Below, piece by piece: positions 50,351-62,780 of a DNA stretch of 64,000 bases; position 1 is the stretch's first letter; each line of letters opens with the position of its first letter. The position numbers and the translations under genes were made by a program. The notes below the pieces were generated by a model. That model was not told the origin of the DNA. It did not search any database and was given only the letters and a program-made list of their open reading frames with translations. Origin of the DNA: Callorhinus ursinus (lineage: Eukaryota > Chordata > Mammalia > Carnivora > Otariidae); NCBI RefSeq assembly GCF_003265705.1, contig NW_020312828.1, positions 57,272,640 through 57,336,639 on the forward strand, written 5' to 3'.

Positions 50351-52808
50351 ATTACTATATTGCTTCCTGGGTATCTTATTAATTTGTTTCCTAGTTAAAC
50401 TTTAAAGATGCTACTGTGGGAAGACATGCTTTGGCAACGTGTCTTGTCCTCGCTTATGCTCACTTCTGGCAGTTCCAGAATTGACTGTATTTTTCAAAAA
50501 AATACAAGGTTTGGTTTGTTTTTTGTTTTTTCATTTGAAAGGTTTATATAAGAATTATATCCTTTTAAAATTATTTGGCCCTGCATTGAATAAATGAAAT
50601 GAAAGAGAAGAAGACTCAAATTCTTACTTGTTAATAAATAATAATGATAAAAATTAAAATATAATCTTTTCTATAAACAACCAGAGAGAATGTACTTTTG
50701 AAACTATGAGATATTTGAAAAAAAATGTAGTGAAATGAAATTTAATATAATGCTGATTTGTTATTTTGTGACTATAAAAAATTGGCAAAACATAATTTGT
50801 TTTTATTTGTGATTATATTAAAAAATAAATTAAAAAACACAAGAATATTGTTCATCTTTTACATAAGATGTCATGGATAAATGCAAATTATATTTTTAAA
50901 ATTATGAAGTAAATTAACATTTTTTGCTTCATGTTTAACTTTTTTTGCCTCATTAACTTTTTTCCTGACAATTTTAAATCAAATATTCTTTATATAAAAT
51001 ATTTTTAAAAGAATTAGGCTTTTTGCCTACCAGACACACTGTTATGTCTAAATTCCTTTCTTGTTCACCTCCCATAACCCCTATGCAAGAGCAACAAAAA
51101 TAATAAATATGTCCACTAAAGCAAAATACCAAATATAAAGAGTTACATACATTCTAATGCCTTGATAAATCTTAGCTATTTTAGTATAAATAGCCTGAAT
51201 TTCCCAGGCTATCTGAAAACTCAAAGCATGTAGCATATAAAATGACATTCTCATAACCAAAATGAGCCAAAGGGTGAACCAGCATAGTTTATAATCCTAT
51301 AAACTTAGAGTTCCAAAATAAATATATTGTTTAGACAAAATATTAGAAAAAAAGGTAGTAAACCTTAAGTCTGCAAAGATATAACTTTTATTTCATATTG
51401 ACATGATGAAATTTGGTATGTCAGGATAGTCTTCTGACAAATTTTTTTCTGTTTATATTTTCTTTTATAGGAAGAATGTCTTTCCAAAATGTATAAAATA
51501 ATTTATATATGAGAAATTTATTTTCCCTAAACACAGACAGATATGTTTTTAACACCTGAAATATAACAAAAAATCATAATTATACAGCTAACTACTTTGA
51601 AATGAACTGTTTAGGGCTTTGCAAAAGGTGACCTAATTTGATCAATGATTTCCTACTGACAGCGGCTATTTTTGGCTTAGTATTCTCAAATCTAACAAAA
51701 TGTAAAATCACATTTTAAAAGTATGACACTTTAAAATGTTTGATAACATATAGGCTCTGAGTTTTTTTTTTTTTGACAATTGATGTAATTGCTCAATTAC
51801 TGACATTTACCATTATATATACAAGTCAAAAAACATAAAGATAAAATCCTTTTCTGATATAACCATAATGAATAATTTTTGTTAAAGAATTTTATCAGAT
51901 TATTTTGAATTGAATAAAAATAATAATGCTAAAAATATATTCCTGTTAAAAATAATATATGTTATTTATATTAATCTTATTTACTATCAATATATCATTT
52001 TAGAAGTCAGATGTTGTATCATTAATGGTTTCTTTCCAAATTTATTAATTATACATATAATGAACAATAGGGTAGAAAAGTCCTACAAACTGCTATTGAT
52101 TTATAATATAAATACAAATAGCATAGCTCTCCTAAAAATTTTATTATATGTTTACAATAGTATATATGAATGCTCTAATTTAGCGACTGTTAATTTGAGA
52201 TTCAAGGATGAACTTCAGATGATCTATAAAATCCTGAATATTAAGCAAAATTGTATACTGGGGCAGCATATAAATGTGTATATTTCAGACCATTTTGTGA
52301 TTTTTCAAGGGAAAACAAAAATTAATTCTATAGTTAATAATTAATTTACAAAAGACTTGACTTAAAGGGTATGGATAAGTTAATTCAAATTGAGAATATA
52401 TTTTTTCTTAAATAAAACAGTGCTATAAAAAGAAATTTTTTCCTTAGAAAAATAATTATGTTGAACAAAAATTCCTGTAAGAAATCACCAATTTAAGAAA
52501 TTACCAGAAATTTCACTCATTTTTTTTATCTTACATCCTAAAATTATAAAACTAGAATGCTATCCAACATACTAGCCCAAAGAGAATTTTTTCACCTCTC
52601 AGCTTGGGAGTTTACCACATTAATCCATTAACTCAATATACATTCAAATACAAGAAAATATTGAATAATAATCATGCATGTTATATAGATATTAATGCAG
52701 TTAATTTGGTAAATACACAAACATTTTTATAAAACACACACAAACAACACAGACACCACAAACTTCACTCTTGCACTAGAGAAAGTAACAAAAAAGGAGT
52801 ACACTCAC

Positions 52809-52886
52809 AGATAGAAAACTTGTTGCTGTTGTCTTTCCCTGGAAACAATTTAAATCCTCTAGATTTAAAATCTATGGCCTTTTTCA
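52809..52886 (-). CDS. CSMD3: CSMD3 internal exon: linker between CUB and sushi domains
   Basis: This is a 78-nt exon on the minus strand. The acceptor is a T-rich tract ending ttaactag at 52887, and the donor T|gtgagt at 52808-52803 is close to consensus. It is entered in phase 2 or equivalent (TG completes a codon, probably GTG valine) and left in phase 1. The 25 codons read KKAIDFKSRGFKLFPGK, then DNSNKFSI. In CSMD1 the matching stretch (KKAIELKSRG..., from memory) follows the end of the second CUB domain and leads into the second sushi domain, so this exon is placed in the N-terminal part of the protein. It has no cysteine and is probably a solvent-exposed linker. Phase agreement with the exon at 45564-45651 supports the order. 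The preceding CUB exon was not found between 52887 and 64000 and is presumed to lie outside the window. Confidence 0.87.
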
Positions 52887-53815
52887 CTAGTTAAGAAAAC
52901 AAACAAAAACATGTATCAGGATATACAATTTTAAAATAAAATTCAAGTTAACAAATTTTGTTAGCATTGAATTATGCAAGTTAAAGAAACTGCTTTCTTA
53001 AGCCTGATGTAGGTACCCAGAAGAAAATACAGCAATATAATCACTAAGTAGTAAAATACCAAGCAGTAGTGAAGGATTTTAAGTGTTCTATAGGGAGAAT
53101 CCTGCATATATGTGTGGATATGTTTTTAAATATTATGCAAATTTTTAGAGGAGAGCAAAACATTAACACTTTATATAACTTGAGTTCATCAAGTTTTATG
53201 GAAAAATTAAGCTAGAAAAATAAAAATACTGAGACATTATAAAAGTGGGAAGAATTTAATGAACTAGGTTCTTAAACTAATATATTTTTTTAGGTAATTT
53301 AGACTAAGTGAAATATCAGGACACACTTAAAATGGTATTGGAAAAACTTAAAATATATTTTAGTATTTCTGCCAATAACTATTTATTTTCAGAGTCATGG
53401 CTTTTGAAATTATGGTCTATAAATTTTATAAAAGTGAATTACAATTATTTGGGTTCCATCTAAAATAATTTGCTATTGTTTTTGATATTATGATATTGAA
53501 AGTCAATATCATAAGAGGCTGGTATATTTCATTGTGTACTGTATTAAAATAGATATGACTGGATTTACCTAAAAGATAAATATAAATTCAATGAAGTAAC
53601 TGAAATATTTTTAAAACAATTTTCAAGTATTTTAGATGAAGGAAAAGAAGTATTTTTTAAAATATAAATTATTGGATTAACTACAGTGGCTATGTACTTT
53701 TTAAAAGTGATAAACAATAATGATACCAAGTGAAATAAAAAAAAATCTATTTAATTCAAACCCCATTATTAAAAAGTTATGCAACCTGATTTCATGAGAT
53801 ACTTAAATATCAATT

Positions 53816-53996
53816 TTATTAAAGATTTTACTTATTTGACAGAGAGAGACACAGTGAGAGAGGGAACACAGGGAGGGAGAGGGAGAAGCAGGCTTCCCGC
53901 CAAGCAGGGAGTCAGATGCGGGGCTCAATCCCAGAACCCTGGGATCATGACCTGAGCCGAAGGCAGATGCCTAACGACTAAGCCATCCAGGTGTCC
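53816..53996 (-). mobile_element. Can-SINE (SINEC), minus strand
   Basis: Antisense copy, with a 14-bp perfect TSD, cttaaatatcaatt, at 53802-53815 and 53997-54010. It lies 930 bp upstream of the linker exon acceptor. Confidence 0.94.
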
Positions 53997-54434
53997 CTTA
54001 AATATCAATTATTTTCTTTTAAAAACCAGCATGAATAGTAATGCAAGGGATATACTTTACTTTTCAATTATAATTTAGAAATTTTTACATATTGATTTTT
54101 ATAAGGTTTACAGTCTAAGTATTACATTAGGCAATTAGGTTTTGTTCAAGCCATGAATTGGAAAAAAGCAATACCGATTTTTGTTAGATAGCTTAAAATG
54201 ATCATTTTACTAATTCTTACTTGCTATTTTACCCACTTAGTTCATATCACGGGTATTTTATTGGTTTTGAAACATTTTATGTGATTGGTTTCTTACTAAT
54301 ACCTCAAAAGTAGAAGGGTGAGACAGGGTCTTATGATTTACTAGAATATATAGTTATGGACTATTTATATGTTTATATGTTTATTACTATGTTTAAAAAA
54401 AGAAGGAAATGACCATTGGAGCAGGATTTAAGAG

Positions 54435-54560
54435 ACCCGATTCTTAGCAATTATTAGTTGTGTGATTTTGAACAAGAATCTGTCTTTTTACCTTGGTCTT
54501 TTCTCTTAAAATAAGAAGCTAGGACTAGATGACAGCTCAGTCCCTTGATAGCTCTGAGAT
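54435..54560 (+). repeat. MIR relic
   Basis: Sense MIR: 'attagttgtgtgattttga', 'tcttttctcttaaaataaga' and 'gctaggactagatgac'. Confidence 0.7.
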
Positions 54561-55026
54561 TCTTTATCAGCAAAAGAATGACCACCTTTGAAAGTTGTGC
54601 TTTCTGCTGTAACTCTCTTCCACATCTCCCTCCCCATGGTAAGCCAGAGTTTGAGTCTACTGCAGTATTCAACTGCTCTAAATTTAGTTCTGCCACTTTG
54701 TGAATTTTCCTGCTTTCCTTAAGTTCTTCTTAATAAAATATACATTTTATATTTTGAGACAAAGTTCTGGATAATCTCAATCCAAACATGAATTATAAAT
54801 AGGAATTCTGCCTCTACTTTCCTCTGCACTATAACATGTGACTTCAACTATCACAGATGAGCCTGAAGATTTCATGGTAGTTTTAGCACAAATCTGGAAT
54901 TCTTTAAAGAGTAAAGAAAAAATTACAAACCCAAAGGCCAAAATTGAAGAAGAAAAGTCAGAAGGTCAAAAAGAGCTCAATTCTATAATGTATAACTGGG
55001 AATAAAGAATGTTGAAAACTACAGAG

Positions 55027-55054
55027 GTGTGGGTGTGTGTGTGTGTGTGTGTGT
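55027..55054. repeat. (GT)n microsatellite
   Basis: About 13 GT units with a GGGT lead. Confidence 0.93.
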
Positions 55055-55769
55055 CTAAAGGTTTATATAAGTTGCTTGCATTTAGACTTGTTTATGTGGT
55101 TGGCTGAAGTTGGTAACAATACCTAGCTCAGAAAGCATCACCTCAGACCAAAGAGTTTTAAATAGTTTCTTGGTTCTAAAGGGACCCAGTTTTATTATTA
55201 TTATTATTTTCTCTTTTAAGCATCTGTTTTTCAATTTAAATTGAAGAAAAAAATCTATCTTTTTAAAATGTGTTATGATGTAATAATACAGATGTAGAAG
55301 ATGGAAGGCCAGGAGAATATCTATTTTAGAGGAGAAAAAGGAGTGAATGGAAAATAATATTAAATTTTAATTCACAAAAAGCTTTATGTTAAACAGTAAA
55401 CACATACTTTAGATCTTTTTATGATTTCAGTAAAAAGAATAATGTATATCTTTTAGAAATAAATTGAAAGAACAAATATTGCAGTACCAACTATAAGACC
55501 CTACTCTAAATTATGTATCAGTGAAATGTTAAACCTAAAGTATATGCCATAAAAATATAAATTTTAGTGTGTGTTACAAGGTATATATATTAAATAACAT
55601 ACCATTAAGCAATGAGTGCTTCTATTAACCATATTTAACTTATTATAAAATTAACCTGATCTTTTTAACAGCCATATCTCAGTAATAAGAATGTAAACTT
55701 TATTTTATCATAGATATATATTAAAATATGTTGTGGTCTATAAATACAGGTTAAGAAAATGTTAAATGA

Positions 55770-55885
55770 TGGTGTGTTCTTTGTGTCAATTCCTTTCACT
55801 GTACTCTGAGCTTCTCAAATGCAGAAATAGCATTTTACTCATGTGGAATTTCTATGAGTGTATGACTGAATGAATACATGCAATA
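55770..55885 (+). repeat. L2 3'-end relic (tentative)
   Basis: 'ctctgagcttctcaaatgca' and 'tgactgaatgaatacatg' fit the L2 3' end. Weak. Confidence 0.4.
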
Positions 55886-56354
55886 TTGTAAATTTTGGCT
55901 CATTTAACTAAAGACATTTTGTTGGGAGGATTTCCTTCATTAATCATAAATCAGGAAGGAAAAAGTGATGAAAGAATGAATGTTCAAGTAGAAGTAGTTT
56001 CATGTATAAAGCTATTTTTAAATATATAAAAATATGTATGTTCTAATAATTTTTTTAATTTAATTAAATGCAAGACATGTAGACATATGCAAAAATATCT
56101 ATTTCATTTGTTTTCTTCTGCTTTTCACATGCTAAACAGTTTTTGTTAACTTTTTATTTATTTCTTTTTTGGTTTGACTTATGCTTTTTTTTAGCATTAG
56201 GGAAATATTTTACAATATGGAAAAAGTCTGGGGAAAGGACTTTATTAGGGCAACAATCAAATCCACAATCTACCCTTTTTTTTTTTTTTTAGTTGTAAGC
56301 CCTGGACACTTAAAAAACCATTTTGTTTCTGTTTTCTTTGTTAAAGCAGTTTTA

Positions 56355-56543
56355 TTTATTTATTTATTTATTTGACAGAGAGAGACACAGCGAGAGAGGG
56401 AACACAAGCAGGTGGAGTAGGAGAGGGAGAAGCTGGTTTCCCCTGAGCAGGGAGCCTGAGGTGGGGCTCAATCCCAGGACCCTGAGATCATGACCTGAGC
56501 TGAAGGCAGACACTTAACTGACTGAGCCACCCAGGCGTCCCTA
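56355..56543 (-). mobile_element. Can-SINE (SINEC), minus strand
   Basis: Antisense copy with (TTTA)n lead. A 14-bp perfect TSD, ttaaagcagtttta, lies at 56341-56354 and 56544-56557. Confidence 0.95.
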
Positions 56544-56649
56544 TTAAAGCAGTTTTAAACCACTGTAGGGGGTTAGCACTGCAGTATTTTTCAGATCAAT
56601 CAGTATTCTGTTATCTTCAAAATCAATTTGAAATCTAAAATGTATTTTA

Positions 56650-56843
56650 TTTTTTTAAAGATTTTATTTATTTATTTGAGAGAGAGAGAATGAGAGATAG
56701 AGAGCACGAGAGGGGGGAGGGTCAGAGGGAGAAGCAGACTCCCTGCTGAGCAGGGAGCCTGATGCGGGACTCGATCCTGGGGCTCCTGGATCATGACCTG
56801 AGCCGAAAGCAGTCGCTTAACCAACTGAGCTACCCAGGCGCTC
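56650..56843 (-). mobile_element. Can-SINE (SINEC), minus strand
   Basis: Antisense copy of the GA-rich young-looking subfamily. A perfect 15-bp TSD, ctaaaatgtatttta, lies at 56635-56649 and 56844-56858. It sits 106 bp from the previous SINE in the same orientation. Confidence 0.95.
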
Positions 56844-58104
56844 CTAAAATGTATTTTAAAACTTACCAAAAAGTGGTGATTGATGTTTCTTAAGACTCGT
56901 GTAACTTCCATGTTAATCAACTAAAATCACCTATTTGAAATTATTGAATTTATAATGGCTTTTATTTAAAATAACCATATATACACATGTATGGTTAAAG
57001 AATTTGATTTTGTTCAAACATCAACATATGTGTGTGTACATATGTGTCTGAAATAGGTGGCATCTGACTTTATTTTTATGTTAGAGAATCTTTATTAGTG
57101 TAACCTGAGAACATATGGTATTACTAGAAGAAAATCAATTGGAAGGTAGTAGATTTAGTGTTGGGGTCAGCGTTTAATGTTAAGAAACTGACCATATCAC
57201 ACAATTGTGATAAAGGGAATTCAACCATCCGTTGGAGTTTTGGAAAAGATCTTTAACTGTTCCTGCAATCACTGAGCTTCTAAAACTTAAAGTCATAAGA
57301 CATCTCCTGGTTTCAACTTCCTCATTTGAAAATTAATAGACTCCTTACTACACAATTTCAAAAGTCAGATACCTGCATTTTTTATATTCTTTCATTGTTA
57401 CATATACATAGTATGCAATTTTGTAGAACTATGATCTTTGAAAAAAAACATATTTAGTTTTAGGGAGCAGAACATTTTTCCATTGGAAAAAAATATTTCA
57501 GATTTCTATGGGACTCTAGTAGAAGAACAATGGCATTATTTACTGAGTGTTACCTTTCATTTTCTACCTTGATTATATTCTAACACAATAATAAAAATAA
57601 AACAAATGCAATATTCTGTTCATTATCATAATCTTCTAAATTTGTAGTATTTATTTTTACAATAATTTAAAGTGTCAGTAGCTGCATTATAAATCTGTGA
57701 TTAAATCAGATTATAGTTCTTTGGAAAAGTAATTCATTTCTTTTGAGAAAGTAAGTCATTCTAGCTTATTGATTGGGGGGTTACTTTTGCCTCATTTTAA
57801 CTTTTCAAGTGTACAATAATGCCTTTCTTTTCTACTGTGTTTGGTATCATGATATCTGGATGTATAATTCTTACTTCTTATTTTGGATTAATTACAATCC
57901 TATATTTATCCTTATACTCAATAAGTAAATTACACTAATAAAATAATTCCTTTAGGTTTTGTTTTGCTTATTAATACTAAGACATGTGTGGGTTGTTTGA
58001 TTTAGAGACTATAGCACATCTAACTATTGACAGTAGATTCATTTACCTGGATACTAAGTAATATAATGAATCATTGGCTAGGAATTTTATTACAGGTCAA
58101 TATC

Positions 58105-58215
58105 GTGTTAAAGAATGGTGTGCTATTTGTAGCACGTCTATCACAGGGCTAGGAGTTGGGACACCTGTGTGTTAGTCCCAAAAGACATGGGACAAGTTGT
58201 TTAACTTCTCTATTC
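58105..58215 (+). repeat. MIR relic
   Basis: 'gggctaggagttgggacacc', 'tgtgttagtccc' and 'gggacaagttgtttaacttc' match the MIR core and its 5' side. Confidence 0.75.
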
Positions 58216-59699
58216 ATTTCTAAGAGATTCATTCATTTATTCTTAAGTTTTAGGTGTAGAATTTGGGCCAAAGGGAAAAGGAAAGACTGATGAAATTGGG
58301 ATACTCTAATTCTATCCCAAAATTTAAAATATAGAGAGAGATTATAAAAATATCCAACTCTGTGAAGAGGATACATTTTTTTGTTTGCTTGTTTGTCATT
58401 TAAAGGAAATGGTGGCCCCATGAAACTGGGATAAAACACATTAAAATTTAACACCTGTTTTCTACATCCTATACTGGCAGAGCAAAACATTTCTTCAGGA
58501 CATATTTAGCATGAAGGCAACTAATCAGTCCCTCCTTCCACATCAGCCTTAGAAGAAGAAAAATCAAGAAACTATACTGACACTGGAGTAAAAGCTAGGC
58601 AGTATTTTAGCAGTGTCTCCTTAACTATCTTTCATATAAGATTTACCACTTGATACAAATTACTGAGAATAGAATTTTGCATTATAAACATTTCTATAGT
58701 ATAATTTTTAAAAATGATTGGAGGTATTTTGCAATTAGATCATGTTTCTGGATTATACACTAAAAAGGCATAATAGAAAATTCAGCAACATATTAGTAAG
58801 TGGCTTCTGAATCTTGTGAAAAGTATTTTATTTACCAATATGTTAAAAGAAGAAAAATGATACTGGCCACCATTTACTGAAAAAGGCAGTGGTACAACTA
58901 AATATGTTCAAAAGCACTGAAAAGTTCATTTGTAGAGACTTACATATTAGGCATATGTAAGATTCAAATATTCTCAAATTTAAAATGATGGAATTAAATC
59001 AATTAAATGTAGTAAGAAATGATATATATTCAATTCTGAAATTACTTAAAATCTAATGCATTATCCCTTTTAAAATTGCTAGGAATAAGTTATATGGTTC
59101 AGACACTCTAATTTTTTTAAAGTCCTAAGCTTTGATTTATGCTACCATGCTAGTTTAAGGCTAGCACTCAATCTTGCATATAGAGTATATAAATATAAAT
59201 GTATGTGTTGTCCAATTTTTAACTGAAAGAAAATTTACAGTTATATATTGTACAACTATGCTTAAATTCCACAACAAATTTCAGGTATCAGAACACAGCA
59301 AGAATTTAATAAATGTTAGTTATTCTTATCATTGTTATTACTAGTTATAATTTTAAGATCTAATCAGTTTTAGAGGCTAGGAGTTACAATATACTAAAAA
59401 GTTTTCAACTATTCTGGGTCATGTCTTTTTCACTGTGTATATAGTGTATATATATACACATACATAGATATATCTATATATATATCATCCCTAAATCCTT
59501 TGACCAAAATAGTAAATTTAATAAAAATATATAGAAACATCCTTAGATATACAATCATACTAGTTTTTATGAACATAGCTATAGCTATTCAGCATATTTT
59601 AAGGCATTCTTGTAACAGGCCCATTTTCACTTTTACAAAAGAAGATTTTGAAGCTGTAAAGTCTGAAAGTTTTAATGAGAACAACCTAGACCCTAAATC

Positions 59700-59812
59700 T
59701 TTGAAATCTTTAACTTAATCTTTAATCTTTAATTTTTTAAAGATTAAAAAATCTTTAATTTAATCTTTAATCTTTTAATTTAATCTAAATGATTAAAATC
59801 ATTTCAGATTGA
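59700..59812. repeat. AATCTTTAA-type repeats with palindrome
   Basis: The units 'aatctttaat' and their complement 'attaaagatt'-like runs alternate in this stretch, so it can fold back on itself. No coding or transposon ends are recognised. Confidence 0.7.
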
Positions 59813-59943
59813 GAAATAAGTGCATTTTTTAACTTGGAAAACTAACAGAGTGACCAGAGTGGAAAAGAGACATCATACTTTATAAAATCAATTTCTTAAT
59901 TTTTACAAACTTGAATTAATTTTGTTGCCTTTTTTTAAGATAT

Positions 59944-60128
59944 TTTTATTTATTCATTTGAGACACAGAAATACAGAGAGAGAGAGAGCATGAGCTGGGC
60001 GAGAGGGAGAGGGAGAAGCAGGTTCCCCGCTGAGCCAGGAGCCCGTTGTGGGGCGGGTTCCCAGGACCCTGGGATCATGACCTGAGCCGAAGGCAGATGC
60101 TCAATCATCTGATCCATCCAGGCACCCC
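59944..60128 (-). mobile_element. Can-SINE (SINEC), minus strand
   Basis: Antisense copy, more diverged ('gagccaggagcccgttgtgg'). The TSD aattttgttgc(c/t)ttttt lies at 59928-59943 and 60129-60144. Confidence 0.93.
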
Positions 60129-61429
60129 AATTTTGTTGCTTTTTTTGAGATAATGGATGACTGAATAATTGGTTGAAAAATCACACAACTAATTATTGGA
60201 TAAAGACTCTAAATTGTATATGGGCTTTCTTTCCTCCCAGAAATGGAACAAATTCAGGAATCCAAAACACTTATGTAGATACCAGCAGATGCACCCGCAA
60301 TGCTTGGCGTAACAGGTCTTACAGTTATGGCGTGCTGTAAAATGTCAGGATTATAAGAAAAATGTGGGCTTTTTTATATTCTCTTTAGGAATTCTTATAA
60401 TTGGCATAATAAAAGTCACCATATGGGAAGAGTCACCATTGGTATGGTTCACAGACATTTTTAACACTTTTAAAACTGTCTTAACCTTTAATTGTTTTAA
60501 TCCTCATTTTTCTGATAGCTTCAAAGGAACTTTTTAAATTATCTTTAGTTCTACAATTAAATATTAAGATCCACTCCATTCATTTTCCTAGGCCCTTTTT
60601 TGTTTTGATATATACTTTTGAATAGAAATGACTTTCTATTCATTTTGTTTGTAATTTCTGTTCTCTTGTCATAATTTTCACATTTTAATTTTACTAAGGG
60701 TAATTTCACTATAAAATATAACATGAAAAATGATAACATTCTTATTTTTTTTAAGTAGGATGCTTAGGATAGCCCTGGTTTTCATATGAATGCCTTAGGA
60801 AATATGAGGATTAGGCAAAACTTCCTAATAATCTCAACAACAAAAAATACACCTGCAGGTTTATTAAAAACAAACAAAAGAATCCTTTTTCTTATTCAAA
60901 ATAAATGAAGAGATTTTATGTCTCATATTTGTTTTACACTTGACATCAGAGATCACTATAATGCCTTCTAATATGAAACTAATTGGAAAAGAAACAACTA
61001 CTTGAATAATAGTGACCACAGTTAATGAATATCATCAGACTGAGGCAGTGGAATATGCTCATCCACTACAAATTTCACTGGTACAGGGAATAATTTTAAA
61101 TAAAAAATCCAGGAAAATATTATTACTTTAATAAGTAACCATTTCCTCATCTCACTCATTTCAGATTATCATATTTTATCTAACTTCTTCACTGGAAGGC
61201 TTGGTATCATTGCCTGGCTTCTGCTTAAAACAAGCATAGATGGGCTCTGATAGTTGTATTCGATGCAGAGTTAAACTGCTAAAGAAATGATGTTGAGGCA
61301 GCAAAGAACTGATCATAACCCATCTATGTTCTATTTTGTCTACATGCCTTTCCAAATCTATCCTTCTCCTTGTTTTTTGAGCAAGAGATTGATCTGAATA
61401 GGCTACATCCAGCCACATAAATTGTGGCA

Positions 61430-61575
61430 TTGTCTAGAAGAGCTGACACTAACTGGAGGCTTGTTAGAAAAGCAAACTACCAAGTCCTACCCCAGACCTA
61501 TTGAATTAGAATTTCCAGTAAGAAGATCCTCAGATGATTCATATGTACATTTAAGTTTGTCAAGCACTAGATTCT
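61430..61575 (+). repeat. MER5A-like hAT relic
   Basis: 'aactggaggcttgttagaaa', 'ctaccccagacctattgaat' and 'cctcagatgattcatatgta' match MER5A internal sequence. The frames at 61176-61430 and 61422-61637 overlap it and are not supported as genes. Confidence 0.8.
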
Positions 61576-62559
61576 ATCAACAAGCTCCCTTATTCTCTGG
61601 AGAATTCTACCAGGATGGCGGGAGGGAAGAAAGTTAGATCAAGATGATTCTGCAGGGTCTCTCACCATTACTTTGACTGGAATTGACTAGGACCTTAACT
61701 GAAGGTCACTAGTTTTTTCATACCACACTGACATACATCCCTTCATCCAATATCTCCCTCCACTCATCCCAGTGGATCAGCAATGGTGAAGCCTAACTGC
61801 TACTACTCTGCATGACAGCATGATTACTTGTGGCTTCTTTACATCCAGTCACTTAGAAATAATCCCTTTGTAGGTAAACCCTTATTGAATTAGCCCATGT
61901 TCCACTGGTTCCCAATGGATTCTGAAGGATAGGCCACTGGTACATGAAAACCACTGGAGATATGTATTAAACATCCCTTAATGTATTTAAAACCACTCTT
62001 ACACTTCAAAAGGTAATATTTAAGTAAAAATATGGGTGACGGTTGCTCATAATTCTACCATTAGTTGCTTACTTAATTCCTAGGGAATGTTTTGAAGAAG
62101 TACATATCTACTCTCTTTTCTAGCAACTTCTTTGCTCTGCCCAAGAAACAAAGAAAATTCACAAGGTTAGAGCAGATAAAAAGATAAGTGAGTTGGCTGT
62201 ACGAAAGTTAGAGAGTAACTGAATTAAGGGTAAACTGGCAAAAAAATATGAAGTAAATAGAAACCCAAGATGAATTGAATGCTATACATTACTTTGGTAT
62301 AATTTATACATGAGATCAGTATGGATAGTGTTAAATAAAGCTGAATATATTAGTTGCTTCCATAATTCTCTATCAATATTGCATTAATCTATCCATATTT
62401 ATTTCTGAGGAATAACCTACCTAAAAAATTTAAAACTGTGTTAATTATTTTTTTTAATTTGTTCACACTTTACCTTATATAATTTTTTATATTACTAGAG
62501 CATATTTTCTTCCTATACCAGATCCAGAAGTGGGCAGTATCATTTTTGGTTGTGTATCT

Positions 62560-62780
62560 AAAGCACGGGCACTCTACGCCTACTGTTTTTTAAACCACAA
62601 AATATCCACTCAAAATGGGATTATTTTCCTCCTTTGCACAGATGTAAAATGGAGAAGTGCCACATAGATTTCCCAAGGTCATACACATGTTAGTTAAATA
62701 TGTTCATTCAGTTGACTTTGATACTTCAATCCTAGTGGCTATACCACCTTCTGACTATGGAATAACAGCATTCCATATAT
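62560..62780 (-). repeat. MIR relic
   Basis: 'gcacagatgtaaaatggaga', 'cccaaggtcatacacatgt' and 'caatcctagtggctatacc' match antisense MIR. A second weak MIR-like patch lies at 62950-63060. Confidence 0.65.

Larger units (their letters stand above)
45652..52808 (-). other. CSMD3: CSMD3 intron, 7,157 bp
   Basis: This phase-1 intron lies between the linker exon and the first sushi half-exon. It contains MER5A-like (46538-46732), L2-like (46880-47880) and MIR (48385-48625, 49485-49635) relics, one SINE (47495-47695), an L2 end near 49830-49970 and a TC microsatellite (50317-50346). The stretch 50350-52800 is very AT-rich and holds no recognisable element. A 144-codon plus-strand frame at 51910-52344 is judged chance because its composition is dominated by I, N, K and Y. 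Confidence 0.85.

Noticed and set aside
51910..52344. 144-codon plus-strand open frame
   Set aside because: Composition is dominated by I, N, K, Y and L from AT-rich DNA. There is no domain, no splice context and it is antisense to the gene; chance is sufficient.
59438..59485. TATA-rich stretch considered as promoter
   Set aside because: A plain TATA/TA microsatellite in an intron, with no transcription start evidence.
61176..61430. 84-codon minus-strand frame, checked as a possible CSMD3 exon
   Set aside because: No cysteine pattern of CUB or sushi domains, no matching splice phases, next to MER5A.
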